Shown: positions 22,769 through 34,459 of the stretch, in pieces
Layout of the letters: each line of letters begins with the position of its first letter
Numbering within the stretch: position 1 is the first letter of the stretch
NCBI GenBank assembly: GCA_037367405.1
Contig: JAZKJV010000604.1
Span: 186,001-250,000 of the forward strand
From: Ottelia alismoides
Lineage: Eukaryota; Streptophyta; Magnoliopsida; Alismatales; Hydrocharitaceae
Length of the DNA stretch: 64,000 nt
Reading direction: 5' to 3'
Position numbers and translations under genes: made by a program
The notes under the pieces: generated by a model
Told to the model about the DNA's origin: nothing
Seen by the model: only the letters and a program-made list of their open reading frames with translations
Databases searched by the model: none

Positions 22769-23680
22769 GACCATCCCGGATTTAGGTGGGGGAGTGGAGG
22801 TACCCAGCCCCAGCAGCAGTCATCCGGTCAGGGAGGGCAGTATAGCCAGCATAGGGATCACCAGCAGCAGCAGCCCCCAGTCTACCAGCCACACCAGCAG
22901 TCATCCTTCGTTCCTCGTCCCTATCAGCAACAGGGACAGTCTTGGAGGCGTGAGCAGCAGGCTCACCAGCCACACCAGCAGCAGCATCCTTCCTCTTACC
23001 CCTCTCACCAGCAGCACCAATTCCAGCAGCCTCAGCACCAGAGAGGCTACCCGTCAGGCTCTCATGGTTCACCATATGAGAGCCCCACCTTGGACGACAT
23101 AGCCCGCCTCCTCACGGACCAGCAAGCTACTTTCAGACGGGAGATGGACGAGTTCCGCCAGGAGATGCGGGACATTGTGAGAGGGAAGGCCGCCATACCT
23201 GCCCAGATAGAGCCGAATCCCAACAGCCTGAAGCGGAAGTCTGAGCAGGTAGTTTACACTGAGCATGCCACTCCTAGTGATCCATTTGATGATATGTCTT
23301 CGGATCTTTTTGATGCTGATTTTGTTACACTTAGGAGCGGTAGGACACCAGCAGGCGGCGTCGCCTCGTCTGAGCTACACTACGAGGACACTCTTAGAGC
23401 GCCAGAGGAGGAGGAGAGCGGTACTGAGGCCGCTCATGATGATGATGACGGTGGTACTGATGCCACCAAGGATGCTGATTTCACCGGCGGTACTGAGGCC
23501 GCCGCTTCACCAGTTCGAGGAGGTGGTACTGACGCCACCCGAGTTGCCGAGCCAGCACGCGGTACTGAGGCCGCGAGACGTCCAGGAGAGCCAGCCCGTG
23601 GTGGCACTGAGGCCACCTGTGTTCATGTAGAGAGAGCAGTTGTTTTTCCTCATGCTGATGTATCTCAGAAACTGTTTTGA
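22769..23680 (+). pseudogene. Athila A gag-pol linker: Gln-rich region and GGTEAT repeats
   Basis: The gag frame continues through a Gln/His/Pro-rich stretch (about 22800-23045), then a coiled-coil-like segment (DDIARLLTDQQATFRREMDEF and following). Six copies of a G/S/R-G-T-E/D-A-A/T unit follow at 23417-23617. It ends at TGA 23678; a frame change joins it to the protease frame. Each repeat copy contains a perfect short inverted repeat. The linker is poorly conserved in Athila, so its job is unknown. Confidence 0.7.
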
Positions 23681-25230
23681 ATAAAGGAAAAGGTTTAGTT
23701 TCTTCTGGTCCCACTGTGGTGATTGATGTATGTGCGGATCCGGCCGTCGAGCCGTCTAGACCTATCCCTAGTCCTTCATCTGAGAAGGACCCTGTGATCC
23801 CCTTCCCTAGAGCCCTTCTGATGGGGAAGGGGAAGAAAAAAGAAAAAGACCCAAAAAAGAGAGAGCAGGAGGAGTTCAGCCAGAGCATGATCAATAGATT
23901 TCACATACAGCTGACCCTTTAGGAGGCTTTGCAGCACATCCCCCTTCTTCAGCATTCGTTGAGAGACAAGACTACAGTCAGGAGGAGGAGGAGGAACCAC
24001 CAGTCAGAGATTCATGTGCTGACGAAAGCCACGTGCTTCGTGATCCAGAACCGTCTGCCGGCCAAGAGGCCAGATTCAGGAGCCCCATATGTCAGATGTC
24101 ATATTAGTGAGCAGAGGTTCGACCGGACTCTATTGGATAGCGGATCGTCTATCAACCTCCTTCCGGCAGCCCTTCTCGACCGCTTCGAGTTGGGCACTCT
24201 TAGACAGAGCAGAACAGTCCTTCAGTTTGCTGATAGATCTGTCAAGAGTCCGAAGGGGTTGTTGCGAGACGTTATCGTCACTATTCAGGGCCTGCAATTC
24301 CCCGTGGACTTCGTAGTGTTGGACATGGAGATCCCTGATTCAGTGGCCGATACCCCCATCATTCTCGGTCGTCCTTTCTTGGCCACAGCCAAGGCGGTGA
24401 CTGACCATGATAGCGGGAAGGTATACTTTCGCGTCGAGGGCGAGAGTGTACAAATAGAGACGGTCGAGGACTACAGAGCCAGAGAGAGAGCATGCTCAGA
24501 GACCAGCACAGATACAGAGCAGCTGACAGATGCCGGGCTAGACATCCACCATGACTGTGATTTTGTGATCACAGATGACGAGGCAGCATGGGCAGACCCT
24601 GCAGCACAGGCCATCCTCTCATTTTCAGACACAACTGATGCAGAGATGACAACAGAGGAGAGCTTGGAGAGCACAGCCCTGGTCCAGGATACTACAGAGG
24701 CAGCAGAGCCGGTTCTTGACCGCGACACAGAGTTTAGTGATGGTGGTACTGAGGCCACCTTGTGTGATGGTGGTACTGATGCCACCTTGTTTGATGCAGA
24801 TCCCTCGGATTCAGAGTCTGATTGGGCAGATTGCGAGGATCAGATGCCAGACCTGAGTCCCACAGAGCCTACAACTGCGGAGGAGGTAGATGCAGAGCAG
24901 ATCAGAGACAGTACAGTTGAGCAGCCTTCTCCAGATTCAATTTGCAAGAGTTCGTTTTCATTCTCCCAGGCAGATTTGTCAGATTTAGCAACATACAATC
25001 ATCTTCTTCCGAAGCCAGATTTGCCAGCACCCAGCTGTCCAGAGCTGAAGCCGCTCCCTACTTCGCTGAAGTATCGATTCCTTGCGGGCGAGCCTGAGAT
25101 GTACCCAGTCATCATCTCCGCCGATCTGACTGGAGAGCAAGAATCCCGTTTGATGGGGGTTCTTGAAAAGAAATGCAAGGCAATTGGATGGAGCGTAGCA
25201 GATCTCCATGGGATTAGTCCATCGTTGTGA
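23677..25230 (+). pseudogene. Athila A aspartic protease and acidic linker
   Basis: Retropepsin-like protease that would cut the polyprotein. The active site reads LLDSGSSINLLP, with the catalytic Asp codon at 24136, and a flap-like SVKSPKGLLRDVIVTIQG follows. Core motif IILGRPFLATAKA ends the domain (about 24358-24396). A long acidic, Ser/Thr/Glu-rich linker with two more GGTEAT/GGTDAT units (24742-24786) leads to the RT. Stops at 23920-23922 and 25228-25230 interrupt the frame. Confidence 0.85.
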
Positions 25231-25997
25231 TCCCACCATATTTATCTCGAGGAGGGGGCGAAGCCGTCGCGTGAGTTCCAGCGGCGGCTGAACCCCAACC
25301 TGAGAGAAGTCGTCATGAAGGAGATTTCCAAATGGTGGAGCGCAGATTTTATTTATCCCATTTCCGACTCCAAGTGGGTCAGCCCCTTGCATGTGGTGCC
25401 CAAGAAGACGGGCATCACGACTGTGATCAGTGAGTCGGGAGAGGAGATTGCTACACGAGTACCCACCTCTTGGAGGGTCTGTGTTGACTACAGGAGACTC
25501 AACCAGGCCACCAAGAAGGACCATTTCCCCCTGCCTTTTATTGACCAGATCATTGAGAGACTGGTAGGGAAGAGCCATTATTGCTTCCTGGATGGGTACT
25601 CGGGCTACAACCAGGTGGCCATCGCTCCTGAGGATCAGGAGAAGACCACCTTTACCTGTCCCTTCGGTACATATGCCTTTCGACGCATGCCATTTGGGCT
25701 ATGCAATGCCCCTGCGACTTTTCAGAGATGCATGCTGTCGATCTTTTCGACATGGTAGGGGAGTGTTTGGAGGTCTTCATGGACGATTTCTCGGTCTACG
25801 GCGACGGATTCGACTCCTGTCTTGACTGCCTAGACCGGGTACTCCAGCGATGTATAGAGGTCCATTTGGTGCTTTCTTGGGAGAAGAGTCACTTCATGGT
25901 GACTCAAGGGACGGTGCTTGGCCATATCATCTCCAACAGGGGCATGGAGGTTGATCCGGCCAAGGTTGACGTCATTAGAAAACTCGCACCGCCGTCC
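25231..25997 (+). pseudogene. Athila A reverse transcriptase
   Basis: RT domain, frame-continuous with the protease until a 1-bp loss near 25750. Motifs: FIYPISDSKWVSPLHVVPKK (about 25350), WRVCVDYRRLNQATKKDHFP, CFLDGYSGYNQVAIAPEDQ and RRMPFGLCNAPATFQRCM. In the next frame comes FMDDFSVYG, with the catalytic Asp pair at 25782-25787. A second frameshift near 25990 leads into RNase H. Wording is characteristic of Athila. Confidence 0.9.
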
Positions 25998-25999
25998 AT

Positions 26000-27931
26000 T
26001 TGAGGCAGCTACGCTCATTCCTGGGGCACGTTGGGTTCTATCGGAGATTCATTCATGATTTCAGTAGGATTGCCCGGCCGTTGACTGGCCTCTTGATGAA
26101 AGACACCGAGTTCCTTGTCGATGACAAGTGTCTCTCGTCCTTTGCGACTCTCCAGCAGTGTGTGATTGAGGCTCCTGTTCTTCAGCCGCCTGATTGGTCT
26201 CTCCCATTCGAGATCTTGACGGATGCCTTCGATTTTGCCGTAGGAGCCGTGTTGGGACAGAGGAGGGATGGAGTCCCCTTTGCTATTCACTACGCTAACC
26301 GCACATTGGATTCCGCACAGCGGAATTATACGGTCACAGAGAAGGAGATGCTAGCCGTAGTGTTCGCCCTAGATAAGTTTCGATCTTATATCATTGGATC
26401 TAGAGTGACCTTGTACACTGATCACACCGCCATCCGGTACCTCATGGCAAAGAAGGATGCCAAGGCCAGACTTACTAGATGGATCCTTCTACTCCAGGAG
26501 TTCGACATTGAAATCAAGGATAAGCCTGGAGTCAAGAATGTGGTGGCGGATCACCTCTCCCGTTTAGAGCAGCCTGAGGAGTCTGAGCAGATTGATCCCA
26601 TTCGTGAGACCTTCCCAGATGAGGCGATCCTTGCTATCGCCTCACTCCCGTGGTATGCCGATATTGTGAACTTTCTCGTTGCTGGGAAAGTCCCACAAGA
26701 TTGGCCTAGGAAGAGGCTTGAGACTTTCCTTGCGAAGGCTAAGTCCTACCACTGGGAGGATCCCATCCTTTACCACGAAAGAGGGGATAGCGTCTGGCAT
26801 CGGTGCATTCCTCAGGAGGAACACCATAGCGTCCTCACTTACTGCCACAAGCTTGAGGCAGGAGGACATCATTCTGGGAGGAGAACGGCACAGAAAGTGC
26901 TCCAATCCGGCTTGTGGTGGCCTACCCTCTTCAAGGACTCTGATGAGTTCGTGAAGAGGTGTACTGACTGTCAGAGGATGGGCACTTGTGGACAGCGTGA
27001 TATGATGCCGATGCAGCCCATTCACTTCTATGAGGTTTTTGACGCATGGGGCATCGATTTCATGGGTCCATTCCCTAAGAGTCAGGGATTTGAGTACATT
27101 CTGTTGGCCGTGGATTATGTTAGTCGTTGGGTTGAGGCTATCCCCGCCCGAGCCGCTGATGCGAGGACAGTTTGCCGATTTTTGAGGAAGCATATCATCA
27201 CGCGGTTTGGGGTTCCTAGAGTTCTGATTTCAGATGGGGGGTCTCATTTTATCAACGACCAGGTGAAGGCACTTGCTAGCGAGTTCGGTATAGACCATCG
27301 TGTTGCTACACCTTACCATCCACAGACGAATGGTCTAGCCGAGGTGTCGAACAGGGAGATCAAGACTATATTGCAGAAAGTCGTCCGCCCTGACCGAAAG
27401 GATTGGTCACAGCTTTTGGACTCGGTCTTGTGGGCATATAGGACGTCTTTCAAGACACCATTGGGCACATCTCCCTTTCGCCTCGTTTATGGCAAGCCGT
27501 GCCATTTACCTGTTGAGCTGAGGCACAGGTCACTATGGGCAGTTACAGATATACTTATGGATCCAGATGGTGTAGGAGACCAGAGGAGGGCAGAGTTAGC
27601 AGCCCTAGAGGAGTTGAGAGATACCGCTTTCTCAAACAGCCTACAGTATAAGGAGAGAGTGAAGGAGTGACATGATTCTCACATCAGCCACAAGCATTTT
27701 GAGATTGGACAGAGAGTATGGCTGTTTGATGCGAGGCTTCGTTTATTTCCAGGGAAGCTACAGAGCAAGTGGAAGGGACCCTACTTGGTGAGAAAGGTAC
27801 ACGACAACGGTAGCATTGATATATCCGAGTTGTCCTCTGAGAGTACCTTTCGAGTGAACGGCCAGCGGCTCAAGCCATTTCTAGATCATGAGCCGCGGGT
27901 CGTTGATCTTGCCCCTATTCATTTTGCGTGA
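26000..27931 (+). pseudogene. Athila A RNase H and integrase
   Basis: RNase [17 protein letters not shown] (about 26209), [19 protein letters not shown] and [12 protein letters not shown]. Integrase: zinc-binding H/H/C/C segment (AGGHHSGRR ... CTDCQRMG, about 26850-26985). The DDE core follows, with Asp in [10 protein letters not shown] (about 27050), Asp in LISDGGSHF (about 27225) and [15 protein letters not shown] holding the Glu (about 27330). A stop at 27668-27670 (expected Trp) interrupts the C-terminal domain GQRVWLFDARLRLFPGKLQ. The frame ends at TGA 27929-27931. Confidence 0.9.
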
Positions 27932-28062
27932 GATGTAGTCTTTGACTCACATCTAATGCATCTCATGCATGAGTTTCACTGATCTTCCGCCTTGTATAGA
28001 TCCAGATGTCTATATCACTACATTCTTTGGTCCCACATCCCTTTCTTCATCTATTGATTATG

Positions 28063-28455
28063 CTATACTTAGGGTGCACTTTACCCTAAGTATAGGGGGG
28101 ATGTGAGACCTTTGGGTATTTCTTTTGCGTCTGTCTACCCCTATTTTTGTTGCCTATACTTAGGGATACTTTACCCTAAGTATAGGGTGGTAGACCCTGT
28201 ACATTCTCCACTCGGTTCTCCCTTAGTGTACAGCCTGCTATACTTAGGATTACTTGATCCTAAGTATAGGGGGAAGACCCGAGACCCTCTTGACTTTCTA
28301 TTCATCTATTCGTCTCTGTATATAGCCTTTCTTTTCACTTCCCTATACCTATCACGAGTTATGTCTTCTTCATCGCTCTTGACTCTGAGGACATCGTTCG
28401 AGCTAAGTATAGGGGTGTGTGTATATATTTCATATATACTTTAGCCATAACTCGT
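28063..28455 (+). repeat. Array of four hairpins, each ending in a PPT-like AAGTATAGGGG (Athila A)
   Basis: Hairpins at 28063-28095, 28154-28185 and 28238-28269 have arms CTATACTTAGG(G/AT) and (C/AT)CCTAAGTATAG. A fourth, longer one spans 28343-28411. Each right arm runs into GGG(G), repeating the core of the true polypurine tract at 30017. A further inverted repeat ACGAGTTATG/CATAACTCGT (28354-28363 and 28446-28455) could compete with the fourth hairpin. Confidence 0.8.
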
Positions 28456-29109
28456 ACTTTGTGTGAGTGTGTTAATAAATAAAATGGCTAAAAACCTGAA
28501 AAATCACAAAAATTAAAAATTTTTCATGTACATAACATTCTTTTATTTGCACATAAATAGCTAGTGTACAAATTATTTTGGTAAAAATGATGTCAAAAAT
28601 CTTTTGTGTAAAGCTTGTGTAAATATTTGCTTATCAAAATTATGTATATAGTACAAAATTTTTCCAAAATGTTTTGAAAATCAAAAGTTTGCAAAAATCT
28701 TGTGTAAATGTGTGTAAATATCTTTTTGCAAAACTTGCACCTCATGCATCATCCATTCATGATTTCAAAACATTTTTCAAAAATTTTGCATGTTTGTAAA
28801 CTTTGTGTAAATAGCATCTTTTTGTACATATGTATATAGTTTTTCTGGATGATAGTTGACATTTAAACTAGCCTGGAATCAAATTGAGGAATGGAGCTTG
28901 ATTAAGATCTTAATCCACCTAATTTCTAAGAGGAACCTTATATGGCTTAGGTTTAAGGCTTTTCAGGTCCATGGTGACTTAATTCTTTGAGTCCACTAGG
29001 CTATGATCACATGTCATCTCAATGAGCCTAAGTAGAGCACTTAACAACAACACATGACTCTTAATAGAGTATGGCTTTACTTGGACACCAACATTATGCA
29101 CCGAGCTCT

Positions 29110-29517
29110 CTACGGATGAGGTGGTGAGGAGGCAGTCTTCCTTGACTTGGGGTAGCATATGAGGGTAGTACTTCTAGGCGGAACCTCTCTTCTTCTTTTA
29201 GTGAAGGAAGTGCGTCTCAACTTGGTCTGGTTGCCATGAGGTCTAACGACGGGAGTTGTGGGTTGCAATAAAGCTTCAAAAGAGGGATAGTCTACTGGCT
29301 CAAGAGGAAAAACTCCTTGTACATATGCTGCACATGTATATGTTGTATAGATGCACTTGAAAAAAAATGCAAAAAGAAAATAACTCCAAAAAAGTGGTGG
29401 GTCTGATAGAAAATGATAATCCCACCGGAGTATGTATATAGAGTGCAATAAGCAAAGCTTGGTTTCATGATCCACCTGATGTAGCTTACAACAGGGAGAC
29501 TTGGCTACACTGGTCAA
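29110..29517 (-). other. Antisense open frame in the Athila A 3' region
   Basis: 135 codons on the minus strand, starting MTSVAKSPCCKLHQV. The segment GVFPLEPVDYPSFEALLQPT is matched in frame by element B's 46263-46508 frame. Nucleotide identity in that block is also high, so protein selection is not shown. No known domain recognised. Confidence 0.35.
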
Positions 29518-30016
29518 GCTCCCAAGGGTACATGGCTACACTGGCCTTGACCCATTCTCTTCTTCCTCCTCTACTTGAGCCGGTTGAACTTGAACTTAGA
29601 AGGGAATACCCCGCTCCTCGAGGAAAGAGTGGCCAGATTGAGGTCATAGAGTTACCTTGTTGGGGAGGGTTGTCAAGTTGCCATTTCTGAGGTGGAGAGC
29701 TTAGACTTCACATTCACAGAACAAGAAAAGATTCATGGTCTTCAGGGTTTGTGATTGATGACTTGTTCTGACCGGGAGCATTGAGGAGTCTTGGTTATAG
29801 ATTAGTGGAACTTAGAGGCTGTTGAGTTTTTAGGCTTAAGTCCAAATAAGGTTCCGACACATTAATAATCCAAAGATCTGATCGAGCTCCATACCTTAAT
29901 TTAATGAAGGCAAGTTTAATAATCAGCCTTGATCCATGTACATTCTCTTTTTCTTTTTATTTATTTCTTTTTCACTTCTTTTTCAAATAAGTGTTTGCTA
30001 AGGGACTAGCAAAGTT

Positions 30017-30028
30017 AAGTATAGGGGG
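30017..30028 (+). other. Polypurine tract, Athila A
   Basis: AAGTATAGGGGG directly before the 3' LTR start at 30029; it primes plus-strand DNA synthesis in LTR elements. The core is identical to the array copies upstream. Confidence 0.85.
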
Positions 30029-33000
30029 TGATGAATACTCATTCATCACTCTTTATTCTTATATTTAGCTACAAAAACCTTTGCAAATGCATGTATATAG
30101 TTGTAAATAGAAATAATGATCAAAAGCATGCATTGTGTAAAAACCTATAATTAGCATGTTTTTGTGCAAAAATAAAAGAATAAAGATTAAAAAGAAAAAG
30201 AGGGAAATATTTAGAATAAATATTGAGCAACCTAGCCCAAGGGAGGGCTCAGCATGGGCCTGACCGCATAAAAGCCAAAGTGGAGGGAGATAGGGGCTCA
30301 TGAGTGTACATATCTATGTAAATAGAATAAAAATATTTTCCTCACAAAAATAGACACAATTAGGCTTGTAAATATTTGTATATATTTATAAGTATAAAAA
30401 CAAGATAAAAATAGCAAAAATATCATTCATGTACATGATCACCTTGTATATAGACCACCACATCTATATTTATTTAGCCTTATAAATAAATAAAATTAAT
30501 TTCCAAAATTTTTGTAAATATTCTATATCATATAGTGTAAATAAATAAAATAAAACAATTAAAATAAAAACAAAATAAAAATAACAAAATTAAAAACATA
30601 AAAATATATTGTAAATATACCATGTATGTAAATGTACATATGTATTTATTTAACCTATGTATATAAATAAAAAAATAAAATAAAAATGTCTTTTTATTCC
30701 TCATTTTATAATATAAATAAATAAAATATAAAATGGGAATAAAATTGTATAAAAATAACAATTAAAAATCAAAAATTAAAATCTTATATATTGTATATAC
30801 ACCTATATAACCCTACTATGTACATACCTTATTTTTACTTTAAAAAATTAATTAAAAATCACTAAAAAATAGAAAAAATTAAAATAAAAATATTTCATGT
30901 TTTAACTTTTTCATAATTCGGCCATTTGCTACCCTTATTTTCACTTCCAAATATCAGCCACGTGGCCGCTACCCATTGGCCCTGGGGATTGTTGACCGCC
31001 CGGTCAACTGCCCCCCCAGGACCACTTCCCACGGGCTATGACACCCGACCCGACTTCTCGGATTTTTCGTGTCTAAACCCGATCCCCTACCACCTAAACC
31101 CAGGGTCCGAATCGTTAATGACATATCCGACACCCTCGCCGGAGCCACCGCATCGGGATCCGCGCTCCAGAGTGCCCTACCCGCGCCCTTCTTCCCGGAC
31201 CCTCCAGCGTATAAAGCTCCAGCTCCGCCTCCTCCATTCTCATCTTTGGCCATTCGTTTCACTCCCCAGTGAGCTCCAGTGCGTGCGTGAGAGTGACAGC
31301 TCACTCCAGGTGCTGTCGCAGCGAGGAGAGGGAGCGGATTCCACTGATCCGGCGATCAAGCACCGCCGTGCTCCGCCCAGAGCCGGAGCTCGAGCCTCAG
31401 AGGGAGACGCTCCTCGAGGCCACGATCCAGAGCATCGCCAGCTCGTCCCCAGTCTCATCGTCCACCCAGGTAGACCCTTTAGCCTTTCCTTTTCGCTAAT
31501 TTTAGATTGCCCCCATTTCGTTCCGTCGCCGTTCTCCCCCGATTCCGACCACGTCGGACCTCCGTTCGACCATCAGGCTTCGCCATAGCCTCCGCCTTCT
31601 TCCCGCGCACCTTCTCCATACCTCCATCCAACCCAGCTCGCACAGGAGCTGGGGCTCGAGCTCCTCCGTCCCACCTTCGTCGGAGCTCACCCATATCGAC
31701 CCTCCGATCACCTTCACCCCGCCTAACCGGGTCGAGGCAGTTTTCCCTCGACCCGCGAGCCTTATGGTTTGCTTTGCAGGTACATCCAAGCCCGTCTGAG
31801 GGCTTGGACCATTCGGTCCAGGAGCTCTACCGCCGCCGACCTCGCCGGAGCCCTCCAGGGCTCGGCTGGGTCATCGGAAACCACCATCAGCTGCGGAGCA
31901 TCATCGCGGAGCCTCTTCGATCTTCAGGAGCACCAGAGGAGACCTGGAGCGTGCGCCTTGGGCCGGCGAACTTCGCCGGCCAACTGTTCTTCCGGCATCT
32001 TCCCCGACCGTCCGATCGTCCTCGACCTCCAGTTCGTATCTCGACCGTCCACTTGAGGAGGTCCCGTCATCGTCAGATCCTTGGAGAGGAGATCTGGACC
32101 GCCCGATGCGAGAGGGTTAGCCACCTACGCCCTTCACCGTTCGATCCCCCACGTGGCGAAGCCTCCACCGTCGGATTCGCCTGAGGAGCTTAGCTTGGGA
32201 GCGCCAGTCACCCGTCACCGTCAGATGCTCCACGTGGCATCCATCTAGCGGCTCCATTAATAAAGCGGTAAATATTACTTAGGCCCCCTCTTGTTTTGTC
32301 TTTACTATTGAGTCTTGTAAATATTTTAGGTAGTTTATTTCAGTTTGGATATTTGCATAGAGGACCCCGCTCTTTATTTATTTTGCATTTATGCCCCTGT
32401 ATGTGATTTAACACGTGCATCGACAGGTGACTTTCTGGTGTATTTGCATTCTGTGCCCTGTAGTTTGTAGTTGTTAAGTAATGAATGAAAACTTTTGAGA
32501 TATTGCATTTATACCCCTGTGCGTATTTTTATTGAGCATGTGCGGATATTTTTGGGTTATTTGCAGGTAAGTCCTTGGACTTTTGGTACCTGTTACCAAA
32601 TAGTCCAGAGACTTAGTTTTTATTACATTTGGGTCCCTGAGTGCCTCAAGCACGCGCGACGCACGTGTTTACCTGGGATTTTTGCACCAGACCCCTCAGG
32701 ACTTCGGGTATTTGCACTTAGGTCCCTATGCACATTACCCTCTTTCCATTTTTGAATAAAATAGCAAATCACCGCCAAATTTAATGAAAATTGGATACAT
32801 GGCTCCTGCCATGATGTAAAATTTTCTATAAATTTTGGAGACATTTTAGACACTGTTTGATATTTTTAAAAATTCAAAAACACGTATTTTCTTCACTGTC
32901 TGATTTGCAAAATCACAAAAAATATTAAAATTCATTTAAAAATTACATAAAAATTTACTTACTGTTTGTCTTTGCTTGCTTGATTTTCTAGCCAATTTTG

Positions 33001-33685
33001 ACTATTTTTCATTATCTAAAACACCTAAAAATTGAAAAACACTCAAAATCTCATAAAAATTCTATAAATAAATTAAAAACCCAAAAATAATAATTTAGGT
33101 GCCCAAAATTTCCTTGTTTCCTTATCTTTACAGGAACATTACCTCCCAGCTAATTTGGGCTACTAGATATTTTATCTAGGTACTTTTAGCTCGGCTGGAC
33201 AGTACATATAGTTTCAGTCCTTGTTTGATTTTTAGAAAATTAAATAAATATCAGAAAAATCTCAAAAATTCACTAAAAACAGTAAAAATTATAAAACACA
33301 CAAAAATATTTTTATTTGAATTTTTGGTTGATTTTTAGTGCATTAAATAAATTATTGAAGTGCCTTGTTCTCTTGTTTTTATTATTTTCTTAATATCTTA
33401 AAAATCCAAAAAAAATATAAAATAATTAAAAACCACCAAAAATACATTTTTCTTATTTTTTTATTTCCTTTTTGACTACTTTGTAGGCCGCGAGGCCAAT
33501 TCGTGCTCCTTGTGTTCGACCCTGGTCTCTATACCAGGTTAAATTAATAGCAAGACCGCTACCGTGTTTGATTTGATTTTATTTCTGATTGGTGGTCTCT
33601 TCTTTTTCTTGATTGAGCCGTCCTGATCGCTTGGGTCGCAACGACTGTTTAGCACCTTATTACCTAGTGGTCGAGACGCTTATCA
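30029..33685 (+). repeat. Athila A 3' LTR
   Basis: 3,657 bp, matching 15860-19563 except scattered substitutions, small indels and absence of the SINE-like fragment. TATA near 31208. Candidate leader intron at 31470-31779 with intact CAG/GT and GCAG sites. Confidence 0.92.
31470..31779 (+). other. Candidate leader intron, Athila A 3' LTR
   Basis: 310 bp; donor CCCAG then GTAGAC, acceptor GCTTTGCAG then GTACATCC. It is the copy of 17349-17657. Confidence 0.5.
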
Positions 33686-33690
33686 GTTAT

Positions 33691-33778
33691 ATCATGGGTT
33701 TTCTCTCCAATGTTCTTCAAAAGCAACATGTGGAGATGAGCACATGCCAGGAAATAATGCAGAATCTGAAAGATATGT
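33691..33778 (+). pseudogene. gag: Copia gag, 88-bp island between the two Athilas
   Basis: Open frame starting MGFLSNVLQKQHVEMS, then QEIMQNLKDM, the copia gag segment expected between the N-terminal part (ends 15859) and the part resuming at 50560. It proves that A and B sit in one copia copy rather than in unrelated DNA. Confidence 0.85.
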
Positions 33779-34459
33779 TGATGAATCTGTGATTCATCAC
33801 TCTAAAATTTGAAAATAGAGTCTTGTTCCCGAGTAAATAGCAGCATATTTTCCTTTATAGTGCATAATTAGCATGCATGCATGCATTAATAATATATGCA
33901 TTTTAGCACTCACATTTGCATTAAATAAGAAGCCAAGATCACTTATAAAATATCCACCTATAAAAACATCTCCCTTATAATATATACACCTTTAGTTAAT
34001 AATATAAGGAAGAAGTTCAGAGATCTCCTTTGTAGAAGCACCCAATAAAGCCCTAGAACCTCTAGATCTTAGAAGGCCCATAACTCCTTCATACAACCTC
34101 CAAAATAGGTCTACTCACTTTCAGAGTAATACACATCTAGAGACCTTTAAAATTAGACTAATTTCATCCAATTTGGAGCTCGTAAGAAGAAGTTGGGTTT
34201 TTGGGCCTCTATGTATATTATATATGTGTATATTTGTATTCCTGTATTTTTGTATCATATTTGACCTCATCTCCGTTTTTGGTCAACATGAAACTTGTAG
34301 ATCTTATCAAGATCTACAACTTTCATGTTTTGAGTTTTTCCAAATTCGGCCTCCTTTCCTCTCTAATCTCATTTATTCTCGCAACCACTCACAACTGGCC
34401 ACGTGGCGCCCTCTGATTGCGCCACGCGGCCCGCTCCCCTTGCCTTAGCCGCCCACGCC

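Larger units (their letters stand above)
27932..30016 (+). other. Athila A 3' noncoding region
   Basis: 2.1 kb between pol and the 3' LTR, where many Athilas keep an envelope-like gene; none is seen on the plus strand. It holds the hairpin array (28063-28455), AT-rich sequence, a block conserved with element B (about 28880-29320) and a minus-strand open frame. Confidence 0.75.
15860..33685 (+). mobile_element. Athila-type Ty3/gypsy element A, nested in copia gag
   Basis: 17,826 bp flanked by perfect GTTAT duplications (15855-15859 and 33686-33690). LTRs start TGATGAATACTCATTCATCA and end CTTATCA. PBS at 19567, gag 21077, pol to 27931, a long 3' noncoding region with hairpins and an antisense frame, polypurine tract 30017-30028. 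Clade call rests on tRNA-Asp priming, long LTRs and RT/INT wording typical of Athila. No envelope-like frame was found on the plus strand. Not functional. Confidence 0.93.

Noticed and set aside
28103..28444. 113-codon plus-strand frame in the A hairpin array, as a possible envelope-like gene
   Set aside because: It is mostly translated hairpin repeat, has no signal peptide or transmembrane pattern beyond chance, and no match in element B.
29110..29517. Firm protein-coding call for the antisense frame
   Set aside because: Nucleotide conservation in the shared part is as strong as protein conservation, so it is listed only as an open frame.
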